Shown here one piece after another: positions 26,084 to 35,319 of a stretch of 64,000 bases of DNA. The translations under genes and the position numbers were made by a program. This DNA comes from Microbacterium sp. LCT-H2 (GTDB taxonomy: Bacteria > Actinomycetota > Actinomycetes > Actinomycetales > Microbacteriaceae), in NCBI RefSeq assembly GCF_001866135.1, contig NZ_MODW01000002.1, positions 518,917-582,916 of the forward strand, read 5' to 3'. How positions within the stretch are numbered: position 1 is the first letter of the stretch; each line of letters begins with the position of its first letter. The notes under the pieces were generated by a model. That model was given only the letters and a program-made list of their open reading frames with translations. It was not told where the DNA came from and did no database searches.

Positions 26084-26116
26084 GGGGGCGGGGGAGCCAG
26101 GGGTAAACCCGCCCCC
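26084..26116 (+). terminator. Perfect hairpin between leuD and murA
   Basis: GGGGGCGGG (26084-26092) and CCCGCCCCC (26108-26116) form a 9-bp GC stem with a 15-nt loop, directly after the leuD stop. No U-tract follows. It may be a partial terminator or stabilise the leuCD mRNA; murA begins 22 nt later. Confidence 0.55.
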
Positions 26117-26138
26117 GATGAACGAAGTGAGGCCCCGA

Positions 26139-27506
26139 ATGACGACACCCGTGCGCGACGCTCTCTCCGACGACGTCCCCGCGCTGACCGGAGACGTCCT
26201 CGCCATCCGTGGAGGTCGTCCGCTGCGCGGACGCGTCGATGTGAAGGGCGCGAAGAACCTCGCCACCAAGGCGATGGTCGCGTCCCTGCTCGGGGAGACC
26301 ACGAGCGTCCTGCGCGACGTGCCGGCCATCAGCGACGTCGCCGTGGTGCGCTCGCTGCTCGAGGTGCACGGGGTCCGGGTGTCGGAGGGAGACGAGCCCG
26401 GCTCGCTGGTCTTCGACCCCAGTGACGTCGAGTCGGCGCATTTCGAGGAGATCGACGCCCACGCGGGCGCCTCGCGGATCCCGATCCTCTTCTGCGGCCC
26501 GCTGCTGCACCGCCTGGGTCAGGCGTTCATCCCCGACCTCGGCGGCTGCCGCATCGGCGACCGTCCGATCGACTTCCACCTGGACGCTCTCCGCAAGTTC
26601 GGGGCGATCGTCGAGAAGCTGCCCAGCGGCATCCGCCTCTCGACGGGAGGGACCCGCCTGCACGGCGCGAACATCCACCTGCCCTACCCGAGCGTCGGCG
26701 CCACGGAGCAGGTGCTCCTCACCGCGGTGCGCGCCGAGGGCATCACCGAGCTCCGCAACGCGGCGATCGAGCCGGAGATCATGGACCTGATCGCCGTCCT
26801 GCAGAAGATGGGCGCGATCATCTCCTACGAGCCGAACCGCGTCATCCTCATCGAGGGCGTCGAGAAGCTCCGCGGCTATGACCACCGGTCGATCTTCGAC
26901 CGCAACGAGGCGGCCTCGTGGGCGTCGGCCGCTCTGGCCACGGACGGCGAGATCTTCGTCGGCGGTGCCAAGCAGCAGGAGATGCTGACCTTCCTCAACG
27001 TCTTCCGCAAGGCCGGCGGCTGGTTCGACATCCAGGAGGACGGGATCCTCTTCCGTCGCGATGGCGACATCAAGCCGGTCGTGATCGAGACCGACGTGCA
27101 CCCGGGCTTCATGACCGACTGGCAGCAGCCGCTCGTCGTCGCGCTCACCCAGGCCCACGGCCGCTCGGTCGTGCACGAGACCGTGTACGAGAACCGGATG
27201 GGCTTCACCGAGGCGCTGGTCAAGATGGGCGCCGACATCGTCGTGCACCCGCGCGGTCTGCAGGACGGGCCCCGGCGCGTGCCGCGTCGTGATCTGGAAC
27301 AGGCAGCCGTCATCACCGGTCCCACGCCTCTGCACGGCGCCGACGTCGTGGTGCCCGACCTGCGCGGCGGCTACAGCCACGTGATCGCGGCCCTGACGGC
27401 CACGGGCGAGTCGAAGGTGTCGGGCGTCGACATCCTGAGCCGCGGATACGAGAAGTTCCTCGCCAAGCTCGACGCGCTCGGCGCCGACTTCGACGTCCTC
27501 CGGTGA
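26139..27506 (+). CDS. murA: UDP-N-acetylglucosamine 1-carboxyvinyltransferase
   Basis: 455 residues, EPSP-synthase-like double domain. It catalyses the first committed step of peptidoglycan synthesis, transfer of enolpyruvate from PEP to UDP-GlcNAc. The catalytic Cys is Cys137 in GGCRIGDRPIDFHL, so fosfomycin sensitivity is possible. VKGAKNLATKAMVA is the N-terminal Lys/Asn motif. The ATG at 26139 has GTGAGG 7 nt upstream; an ATG seven codons earlier is less well supported. It overlaps or abuts the acyltransferase gene. Confidence 0.95.
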   Translation: MTTPVRDALSDDVPALTGDVLAIRGGRPLRGRVDVKGAKNLATKAMVASLLGETTSVLRDVPAISDVAVVRSLLEVHGVRVSEGDEPGSLVFDPSDVESAHFEEIDAHAGASRIPILFCGPLLHRLGQAFIPDLGGCRIGDRPIDFHLDALRKFGAIVEKLPSGIRLSTGGTRLHGANIHLPYPSVGATEQVLLTAVRAEGITELRNAAIEPEIMDLIAVLQKMGAIISYEPNRVILIEGVEKLRGYDHRSIFDRNEAASWASAALATDGEIFVGGAKQQEMLTFLNVFRKAGGWFDIQEDGILFRRDGDIKPVVIETDVHPGFMTDWQQPLVVALTQAHGRSVVHETVYENRMGFTEALVKMGADIVVHPRGLQDGPRRVPRRDLEQAAVITGPTPLHGADVVVPDLRGGYSHVIAALTATGESKVSGVDILSRGYEKFLAKLDALGADFDVLR

Positions 27507-27511
27507 GCCCC

Positions 27512-28267
27512 ATGGCTTCCCGGTCTCCGGAGAAGACCCGGCCGAGCGTGTTCTGGCCGCTCGCGGCGATCGTCGTCCCGCTGGTGTCGCTGATCGCGAA
27601 GGTCCGCATCATCGGTGCGGAGAAGGTCCCGCGAGAGGGCGCGTTCGTCCTGGCCCCGAACCACTACTCGGAGTTCGACCCGCTGATCGTCGCTTTGGCG
27701 GTCTGGCGGATCGGGCGCGCTCCGCGGTTCATGGCCAAGGAGAGCCTCTTCCGCGTGCCGGTGCTCGGGTGGTTCCTGCGCAAGACGGGGATGATCCCGG
27801 TCGCACGCACCTCGTCGGCGTCGTCTGCGAAGCAGACGATGGCTCAGTCGGCTGCACTCGTGGAGCACGGCCGTGGCGTCATCGTGTACCCGGAGGGCAC
27901 GCTCACCCGAGACCCCGACATGTGGCCGATGCGCGGCAAGTCGGGCGCGGTACGGCTCGCCCTCGCCGACGGCATCCCGCTGATCCCGATGGCCCAGTGG
28001 GGGACCCAGGCGATCATGGGCCGTTACCAGAAGGGGCTCAGCCTCTGGCCGCTCCGCAAGCCCGTCACCGTGATCGTCGGCGACCCCGTCGACGTCTCCG
28101 ACCTCCGCGGTCGCGCCGGCGAGCCGGCGGCTCTCACGGAAGCCACCAACCGACTCATGAACGCGATCACCGCGCTGCTGGAGCAGGTGCGCGGCGAGAA
28201 GGCCCCCGCAGAGCGCTGGAACCCGGCGAGCCACGGCCAGAAGGAGACCGGACGCCTTGACCCCTAA
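27512..28267 (+). CDS. 1-acyl-sn-glycerol-3-phosphate acyltransferase (PlsC family)
   Basis: 251 residues. The catalytic NHYSEFD (HX4D) is at about residue 49, with the second motif FRVPVLGWFLRKTGMIPV and the substrate-binding YPEGTLTRDP. One N-terminal hydrophobic helix (VFWPLAAIVVPLVSLIA) anchors it to the membrane. It acylates lysophosphatidic acid in phospholipid synthesis and sits just before gpsA, which supplies glycerol 3-phosphate. The ATG at 27512 has GGTGAG upstream; a GTG at 27503 overlapping the murA stop is an alternative. Confidence 0.93.
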   Translation: MASRSPEKTRPSVFWPLAAIVVPLVSLIAKVRIIGAEKVPREGAFVLAPNHYSEFDPLIVALAVWRIGRAPRFMAKESLFRVPVLGWFLRKTGMIPVARTSSASSAKQTMAQSAALVEHGRGVIVYPEGTLTRDPDMWPMRGKSGAVRLALADGIPLIPMAQWGTQAIMGRYQKGLSLWPLRKPVTVIVGDPVDVSDLRGRAGEPAALTEATNRLMNAITALLEQVRGEKAPAERWNPASHGQKETGRLDP

Positions 28268-29396
28268 GAGAACCGTGGCGGCCGGACCCCGCGTCGCCGT
28301 GATCGGCGCCGGCAGCTGGGGCACCACGTTCGGCAAGATCCTCGCCGACGGCGGCGCCCACGTGACGATGTGGGCGCGCCGTGCGGAGCTGGCGCATGAG
28401 ATCGACGAGGCGAAGCGCAACTCCCGCTACCTGCCGGGCATCAATCTGCCCCGGACGATGGCGGCCACACACGAGCTGGCGACGGCGCTCGACGGCGTCG
28501 ACCAGGTGTACCTGTCCGTGCCGAGCCAGTCGCTGCGGGAGAACCTCAAGGCGCTGCGCCCGCTGATCGCCGCGGGCGACGCCAAGATCGTCAGCCTCAT
28601 GAAGGGCGTCGAGCGGGGCACCGGCCTGCGCATGAGCCAGGTCATCCAGCAGGAGCTGCAGTGCGATCCCGACCGGATCGCCGTGGCCTCCGGACCGAAT
28701 CTCGCCCTGGAGATCGCGCGGGAGCAGCCGACCGCGGCCGTGATCTCGTCGCGCAGCCAGGAGACGGCGGACGTCGTGGCTCGGGCCGCGCGCAACTCCT
28801 ACTTCCGGACGTTCGTGAACACGGACGTCATCGGCACAGAGTTCGGCGGGGTGCTCAAGAACCTCATCGCCGTCGCCATCGGAATCGTCGACGGCGTCGG
28901 CTACGGCGAGAACACGAAGGCGTCGATCATCACCCGCGGCCTCGTCGAGATGACCGACTTCGCAGTCGCGAACGGTGCCCAGCCGGAGACCCTGCAGGGG
29001 CTGGCGGGGCTCGGCGACCTCATCGCGACATGTCAGTCGCCGCTGAGCCGCAACAACACGGCCGGGCGGCTGCTCGGACAGGGCTACAGCTTCCAGGATG
29101 TGGTGAAGCAGATGCAGCAGACCGCGGAGGGTCTGGCCTCGGTCGCTCCCGTGCTGCAGCTCGCCCGCGAAGCCGATGTGCACATGCCGATCGTGGAGCA
29201 GGTGAAGATGGTGCTCGACGGCAAGATGGATCCCCGGGACATCGCCCCGCACCTCACGACGGACGACGACACCCCGCAGGGGGAGAGGACCAACCATGGA
29301 CAAGCAGACGGTGGTGGTGCTCTTCGGAGGGCGCTCCAGCGAGCATTCGATCAGTTCCGCAACGGCGGGGGGAGTGCTGGGCGCGATCGATCGTGA
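28257..29396 (+). CDS. gpsA: Glycerol-3-phosphate dehydrogenase [NAD(P)+]
   Basis: 379 residues from a TTG with AAGGAG 10 nt upstream, overlapping the acyltransferase by 11 nt. A GTG at 28275 is possible. Rossmann motif VAVIGAGSWGTTFGKILA; catalytic Lys in GVLKNLIAVAIGIVDG; substrate-binding GLGDLIATCQSPLSRN. It reduces dihydroxyacetone phosphate to sn-glycerol 3-phosphate for lipids. The family is usually about 330-345 residues long. Here the last 33 residues (NHGQADGGGALRRALQ onward, Gly/Arg-rich) are encoded inside the start of ddl in another frame, a 101-nt overlap. Confidence 0.93.
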   Translation: MTPKRTVAAGPRVAVIGAGSWGTTFGKILADGGAHVTMWARRAELAHEIDEAKRNSRYLPGINLPRTMAATHELATALDGVDQVYLSVPSQSLRENLKALRPLIAAGDAKIVSLMKGVERGTGLRMSQVIQQELQCDPDRIAVASGPNLALEIAREQPTAAVISSRSQETADVVARAARNSYFRTFVNTDVIGTEFGGVLKNLIAVAIGIVDGVGYGENTKASIITRGLVEMTDFAVANGAQPETLQGLAGLGDLIATCQSPLSRNNTAGRLLGQGYSFQDVVKQMQQTAEGLASVAPVLQLAREADVHMPIVEQVKMVLDGKMDPRDIAPHLTTDDDTPQGERTNHGQADGGGALRRALQRAFDQFRNGGGSAGRDRS

Positions 29397-30378
29397 CCGG
29401 TATGCCGTGATCCCGGTGGGGATCACCCGCGAGGGCGCCTTCGTCCTGGAGGACGACGACCCGGCGAAGTTCCCGCTCGACGCCGCACATCTCCCGGAGG
29501 TCGTCGACAACGGCACCCGGGTGCTCTGGCCGGAACCCGGCGGCGATCGCACCCTGCGGGTCGTGCACCCGGGCGGCGAGACCGAGGGGCTCGGCGAGAT
29601 CGACGTCGTGCTGCCGATCCTGCACGGACCCCACGGCGAGGACGGCACGATCCAGGGCTACTTCGACACGCTCGAGGTCCCGTACGCCGGCGGCGGCGTC
29701 CTCGACTCGGCGCTGTGCATGGACAAGCACTTCATGAAGATCGCCCTGCAGGCCGCTGGGATCTCGGTGGCGCAGGGCGTGACCGTGCGTCGCCGGGACT
29801 GGGACGCCGATCCTGATGCCCTCCGCGCCCGCGCTGCCGACCTCGGCCTGCCCGTCTTCGTGAAGCCGGCGCGCGCCGGGTCGAGCGTCGGCGTCTCGAA
29901 GGTGTCGGCGCCGGAGGAACTCGACGCCGCCCTCGCGATCGCGTTCGCCGAGGACGACAAGGTGCTCATCGAGGCCGGCGTCACCGGGCGGGAGATCGAG
30001 GTGGCTGTCCTCGAGACGGCCGACGGCGTCCGCGCCTCCCTCCCCGGCGAGATCGTGCTGAGCGACCGCGGCTTCTACGACTTCGAGGGGAAGTACCTCG
30101 GCGGTGACGGCGTCGAGGTGGTGTGCCCGGCGGAGCTGACCGACGCCGAGGTGGCCGCGGTTCAGGAGGCCGGCGTGCGGGCCTTCCGGGCGGTCGACGG
30201 TCGCGGCCTCGCCCGGGTGGACATGTTCCTCACCCCGACCGGCGAGCTCGTCGTGAACGAGCTCAACACCATGCCCGGCTTCACGCCCATCTCGATGTTC
30301 CCGAAGTGCTGGGTCGCCTCCGGACTGAGCTACGGCGACCTCATCACCGAGCTCGTCGAGGCGGGCCTGCGTCGCTGA
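29296..30378 (+). CDS. ddl: D-alanine--D-alanine ligase
   Basis: 360 residues, ATP-grasp. The N-terminal VVVLFGGRSSEHSIS defines the start at this ATG, with GGGGAGAGGA upstream. Further motifs: LPILHGPHGEDGTIQG, MDKHFMKIALQAAGI, FVKPARAGSSVGVSKV (ATP site) and VNELNTMPGFTPISMFPK (Mg2+ ligands). It joins two D-alanines for the peptidoglycan stem peptide. Its first 101 nt also encode the gpsA C-terminus in a different frame. Confidence 0.96.
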   Translation: MDKQTVVVLFGGRSSEHSISSATAGGVLGAIDRDRYAVIPVGITREGAFVLEDDDPAKFPLDAAHLPEVVDNGTRVLWPEPGGDRTLRVVHPGGETEGLGEIDVVLPILHGPHGEDGTIQGYFDTLEVPYAGGGVLDSALCMDKHFMKIALQAAGISVAQGVTVRRRDWDADPDALRARAADLGLPVFVKPARAGSSVGVSKVSAPEELDAALAIAFAEDDKVLIEAGVTGREIEVAVLETADGVRASLPGEIVLSDRGFYDFEGKYLGGDGVEVVCPAELTDAEVAAVQEAGVRAFRAVDGRGLARVDMFLTPTGELVVNELNTMPGFTPISMFPKCWVASGLSYGDLITELVEAGLRR

Positions 30379-30387
30379 CGTGGACGA

Positions 30388-30414
30388 TTCCCCGCGCGCT
30401 CAGCTCGCGGGGAA
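30388..30414. terminator. Bidirectional terminator between ddl and the DUF3515 gene
   Basis: TTCCCCGCG (30388-30396) pairs perfectly with CGCGGGGAA (30406-30414) around a 9-nt loop. The right arm overlaps the last codons of the minus-strand lipoprotein gene. It serves convergent genes. Confidence 0.65.
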
Positions 30415-30882
30415 CTCCACCCGGTCCGTGCACTGCGCGGTGGCCGGCGCGAGCCCGGACTGGATGTTCGACGAGAGGCTGTCGACGATCGATTGGAAGT
30501 CGACCTGCTCGCCGCGGCGGATGATCACCTCGACGGCCGGCTCGCGACCGTAGGTGACGAGGCGCTGGCGCTCTTCCTCCTGCTCCAGGACCAACCAGTC
30601 GACGCCGCCCAGAGTGGTGCAGACGAGGTCGGACGGAGCGGGCGGCTCCACCCCGCAGCGCAGGACGACCGTGGGATCCCCCCACGCGCCCGTGGCCTGC
30701 GCGTCGGTCCACACGCGCTCGTACCCGCCGACGGTGTCCGGCAGGAGCACGGAGACGTTCGCGCAGGCCGGGTCGTTCGCGTCGGCCGCCGGCTCGAGGT
30801 GCACGGTGGTGGAGCATCCGGTGAGTCCGGCGGCGAGGGCGATCGCCCCCGCGACGGCAGCGAGGCGGCGGGAACGAAGCAT
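30400..30882 (-). CDS. DUF3515 family lipoprotein
   Basis: 160 residues. The lipoprotein signal is RRLAAVAGAIALAAGLTGC with lipobox LTGC, so the mature protein begins at Cys23 and is anchored outside the cell. The DUF3515 core contains LEPAADANDPACANV, LLPDTVGGYERVWT and GVDWLVLEQEEERQRLVTYGREPAVEV (split), with four further cysteines. The family is conserved in Actinobacteria next to ddl and thiL; function unknown. TAGCCT lies 6 nt before the ATG, so leaderless. Only 23 bp separate it from divergent thiL. Confidence 0.92.
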   Translation of the reverse strand: MLRSRRLAAVAGAIALAAGLTGCSTTVHLEPAADANDPACANVSVLLPDTVGGYERVWTDAQATGAWGDPTVVLRCGVEPPAPSDLVCTTLGGVDWLVLEQEEERQRLVTYGREPAVEVIIRRGEQVDFQSIVDSLSSNIQSGLAPATAQCTDRVEFPAS

Positions 30883-30888
30883 GTATCC

Positions 30889-30898
30889 AGGCTACCTT
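30889..30898. promoter_or_regulatory. Overlapping divergent -10 boxes for DUF3515 and thiL
   Basis: On the minus strand TAGCCT occupies 30894-30889, 6 nt from the DUF3515 ATG. On the plus strand TACCTT occupies 30893-30898, 7 nt from the thiL ATG. They share the central TA, so the two promoters cannot be melted independently. Confidence 0.5.
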
Positions 30899-30905
30899 TG
30901 ACGAC

Positions 30906-31901
30906 ATGCCCTCCCGACCCGACTCCGACGATCCGCGCCTGGGAGATCTCTCGGAGGGGCGCATCCTCCGCGCCATCCTCCAGCGCACTGCGCCGGGCGC
31001 GCACACGCTCCTCGGTCCCGGGGACGATGCCGCCGTGGTCGCCGCCCCCTCGGCATCGGTCGTCGCGACGACGGACACGCTCGTGCACGGTCCGGACTTC
31101 CGGCTGGCCTGGACGAGCGGGTACGACCTCGGCTGGAAGGCGGCGGCGGTCAACCTCGCCGACATCGCCGCCATGGGCGCACGCCCGACCGCGCTGCTCG
31201 TGGCTCTGGCCGTGCCGCGCGACCTCCGACTGTCGTTCGTGGAGCGCCTGGCCGACGGCTTCCGCGATGCCTGCGCGGCGCTCGCCCCCGGGTGCGCGGT
31301 GGTCGGCGGCGACCTCACGGTGTCCGAGGTGCTCACGGTGGCTGTGACGGCGCTCGGCGACCTCGAAGGGCGCTCGCCGGTGACCAGGGCGGGGGCGCGA
31401 CCGGGTGATGTCGTCGCCGTCGCCGGAGAGCTGGGTCATGCCGCACACGGGTTGGCGGTGCTGTTCGGACGCTTCCGGGACGGCGAGACACCGGTGCCGG
31501 TCGATCCCGCGGCTCTCGCGTCCGGGGAGAGCGCTGCGGTCGAGGCGCAACTGCGACCGTCACCGCCCATCGGCCTCGGCGTGGTCGCGGCAGCGGCCGG
31601 GGCGACCGCGATGATGGATGTCTCGGACGGGCTCGCGCTCGACGCGCGTCGGCTCGCGGACGCCTCCGGGGTCACCCTCGCGCTGGACGGCGCAGCGCTC
31701 GGCGCGAACCCGCAGCGCGCGCTCGCGGGCGGGGAGGACCACGCCCTGCTCGCGACGTTCCCGGACGGCGTGCTGCCTCCGGGCTTCCGCGTCATCGGTG
31801 TCGTGCGTCCGCGCGGCGAGGTGGACCTGCTCTGCGACGACGGTCCCGTGGACGTCAGCGGCTGGGATCCTTACCGGGACTGGGACTCCGTCGCCGGCTG
31901 A
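30906..31901 (+). CDS. thiL: Thiamine-monophosphate kinase
   Basis: 331 residues, PurM/ThiL fold. Motifs: GDDAAVV near residue 40, TTDTLVHGPDF, WKAAAVNLADIAAMGA, VVGGDLTVSE and MMDVSDGLALDARRLA (Mg/ATP ligands). It phosphorylates thiamine phosphate to thiamine diphosphate. Its 3' end overlaps the 3' end of the opposite-strand rsmD by 31 nt. TACCTT 7 nt before the ATG suggests a leaderless or nearly leaderless mRNA. Confidence 0.94.
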   Translation: MPSRPDSDDPRLGDLSEGRILRAILQRTAPGAHTLLGPGDDAAVVAAPSASVVATTDTLVHGPDFRLAWTSGYDLGWKAAAVNLADIAAMGARPTALLVALAVPRDLRLSFVERLADGFRDACAALAPGCAVVGGDLTVSEVLTVAVTALGDLEGRSPVTRAGARPGDVVAVAGELGHAAHGLAVLFGRFRDGETPVPVDPAALASGESAAVEAQLRPSPPIGLGVVAAAAGATAMMDVSDGLALDARRLADASGVTLALDGAALGANPQRALAGGEDHALLATFPDGVLPPGFRVIGVVRPRGEVDLLCDDGPVDVSGWDPYRDWDSVAG

Positions 31902-32485
31902 GCCGTGGCGGAGGCGGTGTCCTCGCGGTCGGGCTCCGCCCACCAGAGGGTCGTGTCGCCGTAGGTCTTCTCCCGGAACACCCGGAGCCCGGCCGCGGCG
32001 AAGTCGGGTGTGGACGAACGCCGGGCGCGCTCCACGACCACGACGGCGTCGTCGCTGAGCAGCGGAGCCAGGGCGGCGAGGTCGCCGTCCATCGCCTCAT
32101 CGTCGATGTCGTACGGCGGATCGGTGAACACGAGGTCGTACGGGCCGGTCGTCCGCCCGAGGAACGCCCGGACCGTCGCCTCCTGCACCCGGGCGGTCGC
32201 GGTGCCGGAGGCCTTCGCGACGGCCGCGACGTTGCGCCGCACGACGGCTGCGGCCTGCCGCCCGCGCTCGACGAGGTCGGCGCTCCGGGCGCCGCGGCTC
32301 AGGGCCTCGAGCCCGAGCGCCCCCGAGCCTGCGTAGAGGTCGAGCACCCGGGCGTCCGCGACCGCGTCGAGCGACTCCAGGGCGCCGAACAGCGATTCGC
32401 GCACGCGGTCGCTGGTGGGCCTGGTCCCGGCGCCGGGGACGTCGAGCCGGGTGCCGCGTGCCGTTCCGGCGATGATCCTCGTCAC
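31871..32485 (-). CDS. rsmD: 16S rRNA (guanine(966)-N2)-methyltransferase
   Basis: 204 residues. RsmD signature: RIIAGTARGTRLDVP at the start, RPTSDRVRESLFGALE, SAM motif I VLDLYAGSGALGLEALSRG and the catalytic motif IV DPPYDID. It methylates G966 of 16S rRNA. The GTG at 32485 is fixed by the conserved start and by TATCGT exactly 6 nt upstream; the very long in-frame extension runs antisense to recG and is rejected. Divergent from recG with 60 bp between starts. Confidence 0.93.
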   Translation of the reverse strand: MTRIIAGTARGTRLDVPGAGTRPTSDRVRESLFGALESLDAVADARVLDLYAGSGALGLEALSRGARSADLVERGRQAAAVVRRNVAAVAKASGTATARVQEATVRAFLGRTTGPYDLVFTDPPYDIDDEAMDGDLAALAPLLSDDAVVVVERARRSSTPDFAAAGLRVFREKTYGDTTLWWAEPDREDTASATAQPATESQSR

Positions 32486-32545
32486 CCGTTCACGATACGA
32501 CAGGCCGCGGACGGTCGTGTCCGTGCGGTTCCCTAGACTCGGAGC

Positions 32546-34720
32546 ATGTCGCTCACGCTCGAATCCTCGCTGGAGGAGGCCCTCGGCGCGGCGTCGGCCA
32601 AGACGCTCGACCGGGCCTTCGGCATGAAGACCGTCGGCGACCTGCTCGCGCACTACCCGCGCCGGTACGCCGACCCGGGGGAGCTCACCCCCATCCGCGA
32701 CCTCCCGATCGGGGAGACCGTCACGATCGTGGCCGAGGTGCTCTCGTCGAGCTTCCGCCGGATGCGCAACCGGCCGGGAGCCATGGTCGACGTCGTCATC
32801 GGCGACGGCGTCGGTCGCATGTCGCTGACCTTCTTCGCGAAGAACGTCGGCGCGGCGGAGTGGCGCTCCAAGGATCTGGCTGTCGGGCGCCGAGGGGTCT
32901 TCTCCGGCAAGGTCGGCGAGTTCAACGGGATGACGCAGTTCGCGCACCCGGAGTACGAGCTGTTCGACGACGAGGACGCGGCACGCCGGCGGGCGGATGC
33001 CAGGGCGGCCGTGCCGATCCCGATCTACCCGGCCACCTCCGCGATCCAGACGTGGCAGATCGCACGGCTCGTCGGGCGCGTCCTCGACGACCTCCCGACC
33101 GTCCCCGACCCGCTGACGCCGGAGATCCGCACCCGCGAGGAGCTGCTGACGGCGCGGGAGGCGTTGGAGGCGATCCACCGCCCGCGCTCCCGCAACGACA
33201 TCGACCCCGCCGTCCGCACGTTGCGCATGCACGAGGCACTGACGCTGCAGACGGCCCTGCTCCAGCAACGCGACGCCGTGCGTGCCCTCGCCGCCACCTC
33301 GCGGCCGGCGGCACCTGGAGGGCTCCTGGAGCGCTTCGACGCTGCTCTGCCCTACACGCTCACGCCGGATCAGGAGACGGTCGGCGCCCAGATCGCAGAC
33401 GACCTCGTCGGCTCCTGGCCGATGAACCGGCTCGTGCAGGGCGAGGTCGGTTCGGGCAAGACCCTGGTCGCCCTGCGGGCGATGCTCCAGGTCGCCGAGA
33501 GCGGCGGACAGGCGGCCCTGATCGCCCCGACGGAGGTCCTCGCGGGGCAGCATCTGCGTTCGATCACGAAGATGCTCGGCCCGCAGCTCGCCCCGCTGCT
33601 GATGCCGACGCTGCTCACCGGGCAGATGCCGGCGGCGGATCGCCGCAAGGCCGCGCTGCGCGTCGCCTCCGGCCAGGCGCTGATCGTGGTCGGCACCCAC
33701 GCGCTCCTCGGGGAGAAGACCACGTTCGCCGATCTCGGTCTGGTCGTGGTCGACGAGCAGCACCGCTTCGGGGTCGAGCAGCGGGAGGCGCTGCGGGCGA
33801 AGGGGTCAAGCCCGCACGCGCTCGTCCTCACCGCGACGCCGATCCCGCGGACGGTCGCGATGACGGTCTTCGGCGACCTCGACACCTCGGTCATCCGCAC
33901 GATGCCGGCGGGGCGCGCCGGCATCGAGTCGTACGTCGCGCCGTTGGCCGAGCACCCGGGCTGGTTCAACCGGGTGTGGGAACGGGCGGCGGAGGAGATC
34001 GCGCAGGGGCGGCAGGTGTTCGCGGTCTGCGCGGCCATCGACACCGCGGCGAAGACGGCCGAGGCGGGGGAGCAGGCGCTGCTCGCCCCGGAGGGCGGCA
34101 AAGGCCCTCGGTGGGGTGTCGTGCAGCTCGACGAGGCGCTGGCCACGCATCCGACCCTCGGCGGTCTGCGACGTGCGGTGCTCCACGGGAAGATGCCCTC
34201 GGAGGAGAAGGACGCCGTCATGCAGGCCTTCGCCCGCGGGGAGATCGACCTCCTGCTCGCGACGACCGTGATCGAGGTGGGCGTGGACGTCCCCAACGCC
34301 TCGACGATGATCGTGCTGGACGCCGACCGTTTCGGCGTCTCCCAGCTGCACCAGCTCCGTGGTCGGGTGGGCCGAGGAGGAGTCCCGGGGCTGTGCCTGC
34401 TCGTCACGGAGGCCGAGGCCGGATCGGTGGCCCGTGAGCGTGTCGACGCGGTCGCCGCCACCCTCGACGGGTTCGCGCTGGCCGAGGTCGACCTCGAACT
34501 CCGCGGCGAAGGCGACGTGCTCGGCGCGGCACAGGCCGGGGTGCGGTCGTCCCTCAAGCTGCTGCGCGTCGTCAAGGATGCCGCTCTCATCACCCGGGCC
34601 CGCGAGCTCGCGGAGGACATCCTCGCTGCCGACCCCGAGCTGGCCGCTCACCCCGGGCTCCGGGAGGCCATCGGACGGCGCGTCACCGACGAGGATCGCG
34701 CGGCGCTCGCGAAGAACTGA
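32546..34720 (+). CDS. recG: ATP-dependent DNA helicase RecG
   Basis: 724 residues. The N-terminal wedge/OB domain (about 1-180, [15 protein letters not shown]) is followed by superfamily 2 helicase motifs: Walker [10 protein letters not shown] at about 297-305, DEQHRFG (DExH) at about 402, LTATPIPRT (motif III), [14 protein letters not shown] (motif V) and QLRGRVGRG (motif VI). It remodels stalled replication forks. TAGACT lies 6 nt upstream of the ATG, predicting leaderless transcription. Confidence 0.96.
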   Translation: MSLTLESSLEEALGAASAKTLDRAFGMKTVGDLLAHYPRRYADPGELTPIRDLPIGETVTIVAEVLSSSFRRMRNRPGAMVDVVIGDGVGRMSLTFFAKNVGAAEWRSKDLAVGRRGVFSGKVGEFNGMTQFAHPEYELFDDEDAARRRADARAAVPIPIYPATSAIQTWQIARLVGRVLDDLPTVPDPLTPEIRTREELLTAREALEAIHRPRSRNDIDPAVRTLRMHEALTLQTALLQQRDAVRALAATSRPAAPGGLLERFDAALPYTLTPDQETVGAQIADDLVGSWPMNRLVQGEVGSGKTLVALRAMLQVAESGGQAALIAPTEVLAGQHLRSITKMLGPQLAPLLMPTLLTGQMPAADRRKAALRVASGQALIVVGTHALLGEKTTFADLGLVVVDEQHRFGVEQREALRAKGSSPHALVLTATPIPRTVAMTVFGDLDTSVIRTMPAGRAGIESYVAPLAEHPGWFNRVWERAAEEIAQGRQVFAVCAAIDTAAKTAEAGEQALLAPEGGKGPRWGVVQLDEALATHPTLGGLRRAVLHGKMPSEEKDAVMQAFARGEIDLLLATTVIEVGVDVPNASTMIVLDADRFGVSQLHQLRGRVGRGGVPGLCLLVTEAEAGSVARERVDAVAATLDGFALAEVDLELRGEGDVLGAAQAGVRSSLKLLRVVKDAALITRARELAEDILAADPELAAHPGLREAIGRRVTDEDRAALAKN

Positions 34721-34751
34721 TCGCCGTTCCGGGTGCCCTAGGCTGGATTCC

Positions 34752-35249
34752 ATGAGCAGCCGGATCGCCGTCGTCCCGGGTTCCTTCGATCCGCCGACCC
34801 TGGGTCACCTCGACGTGATCCGGCGCGCGGCCGCCCTCTACGACGAGCTGCATGTGCTCGTGGTGCACAACCCGGGCAAGGAGGCGATGCTGCCGATCGC
34901 GCAGCGGCTCTCCCTCCTGGAGCGTTCGATCGCCGAGGACGGCATGGCGGGCAACATCGTCATCGGATCCTGGAGCATGGGACTCCTCGTCGACTATGCG
35001 CGCGACGTGAACGCCGGTGTGCTCGTGAAGGGCATCCGCTCGCAGGTCGACGTGGCGTACGAGTCGCCCATGGCGATCGTCAACCGGCACCTCGCCGACA
35101 TCGAGACCGTCTTCCTGCTGCCCGATCCTGCGCATGCGATGGTCTCGAGCTCGCTGGTGCGTCAGGTCGCCGGTCTCGGGGGCGACGTCTCGCCGTTCGT
35201 CCCGCCGGCTGTCGCCTCGTTCCTGGACACCGGCGCGCGCGGGATCTGA
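34752..35249 (+). CDS. coaD: Pantetheine-phosphate adenylyltransferase
   Basis: 165 residues, the normal CoaD size. Nucleotidyltransferase motifs: [20 protein letters not shown] (HxGH variant TLGH) and the second motif [20 protein letters not shown] (ISSTxxR equivalent). It makes dephospho-CoA from phosphopantetheine and ATP. TAGGCT is 7 nt before the ATG. The order recG-coaD-yceD-rpmF-rnc is typical of Actinobacteria. Confidence 0.95.
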   Translation: MSSRIAVVPGSFDPPTLGHLDVIRRAAALYDELHVLVVHNPGKEAMLPIAQRLSLLERSIAEDGMAGNIVIGSWSMGLLVDYARDVNAGVLVKGIRSQVDVAYESPMAIVNRHLADIETVFLLPDPAHAMVSSSLVRQVAGLGGDVSPFVPPAVASFLDTGARGI

Positions 35250-35319
35250 TCGGGGATCGCGGTCCCGTTCCCGGCGGTCTCCCGGCCCTCCTCACCGGTG
35301 ACCCGGGTAGCATGGCGGG

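Noticed and set aside
32486..33763. Upstream extension of rsmD by about 426 codons
   Set aside because: It lies antisense to recG. The RsmD family starts at RIIAGTARG, and a -10 box lies 6 nt before that GTG.
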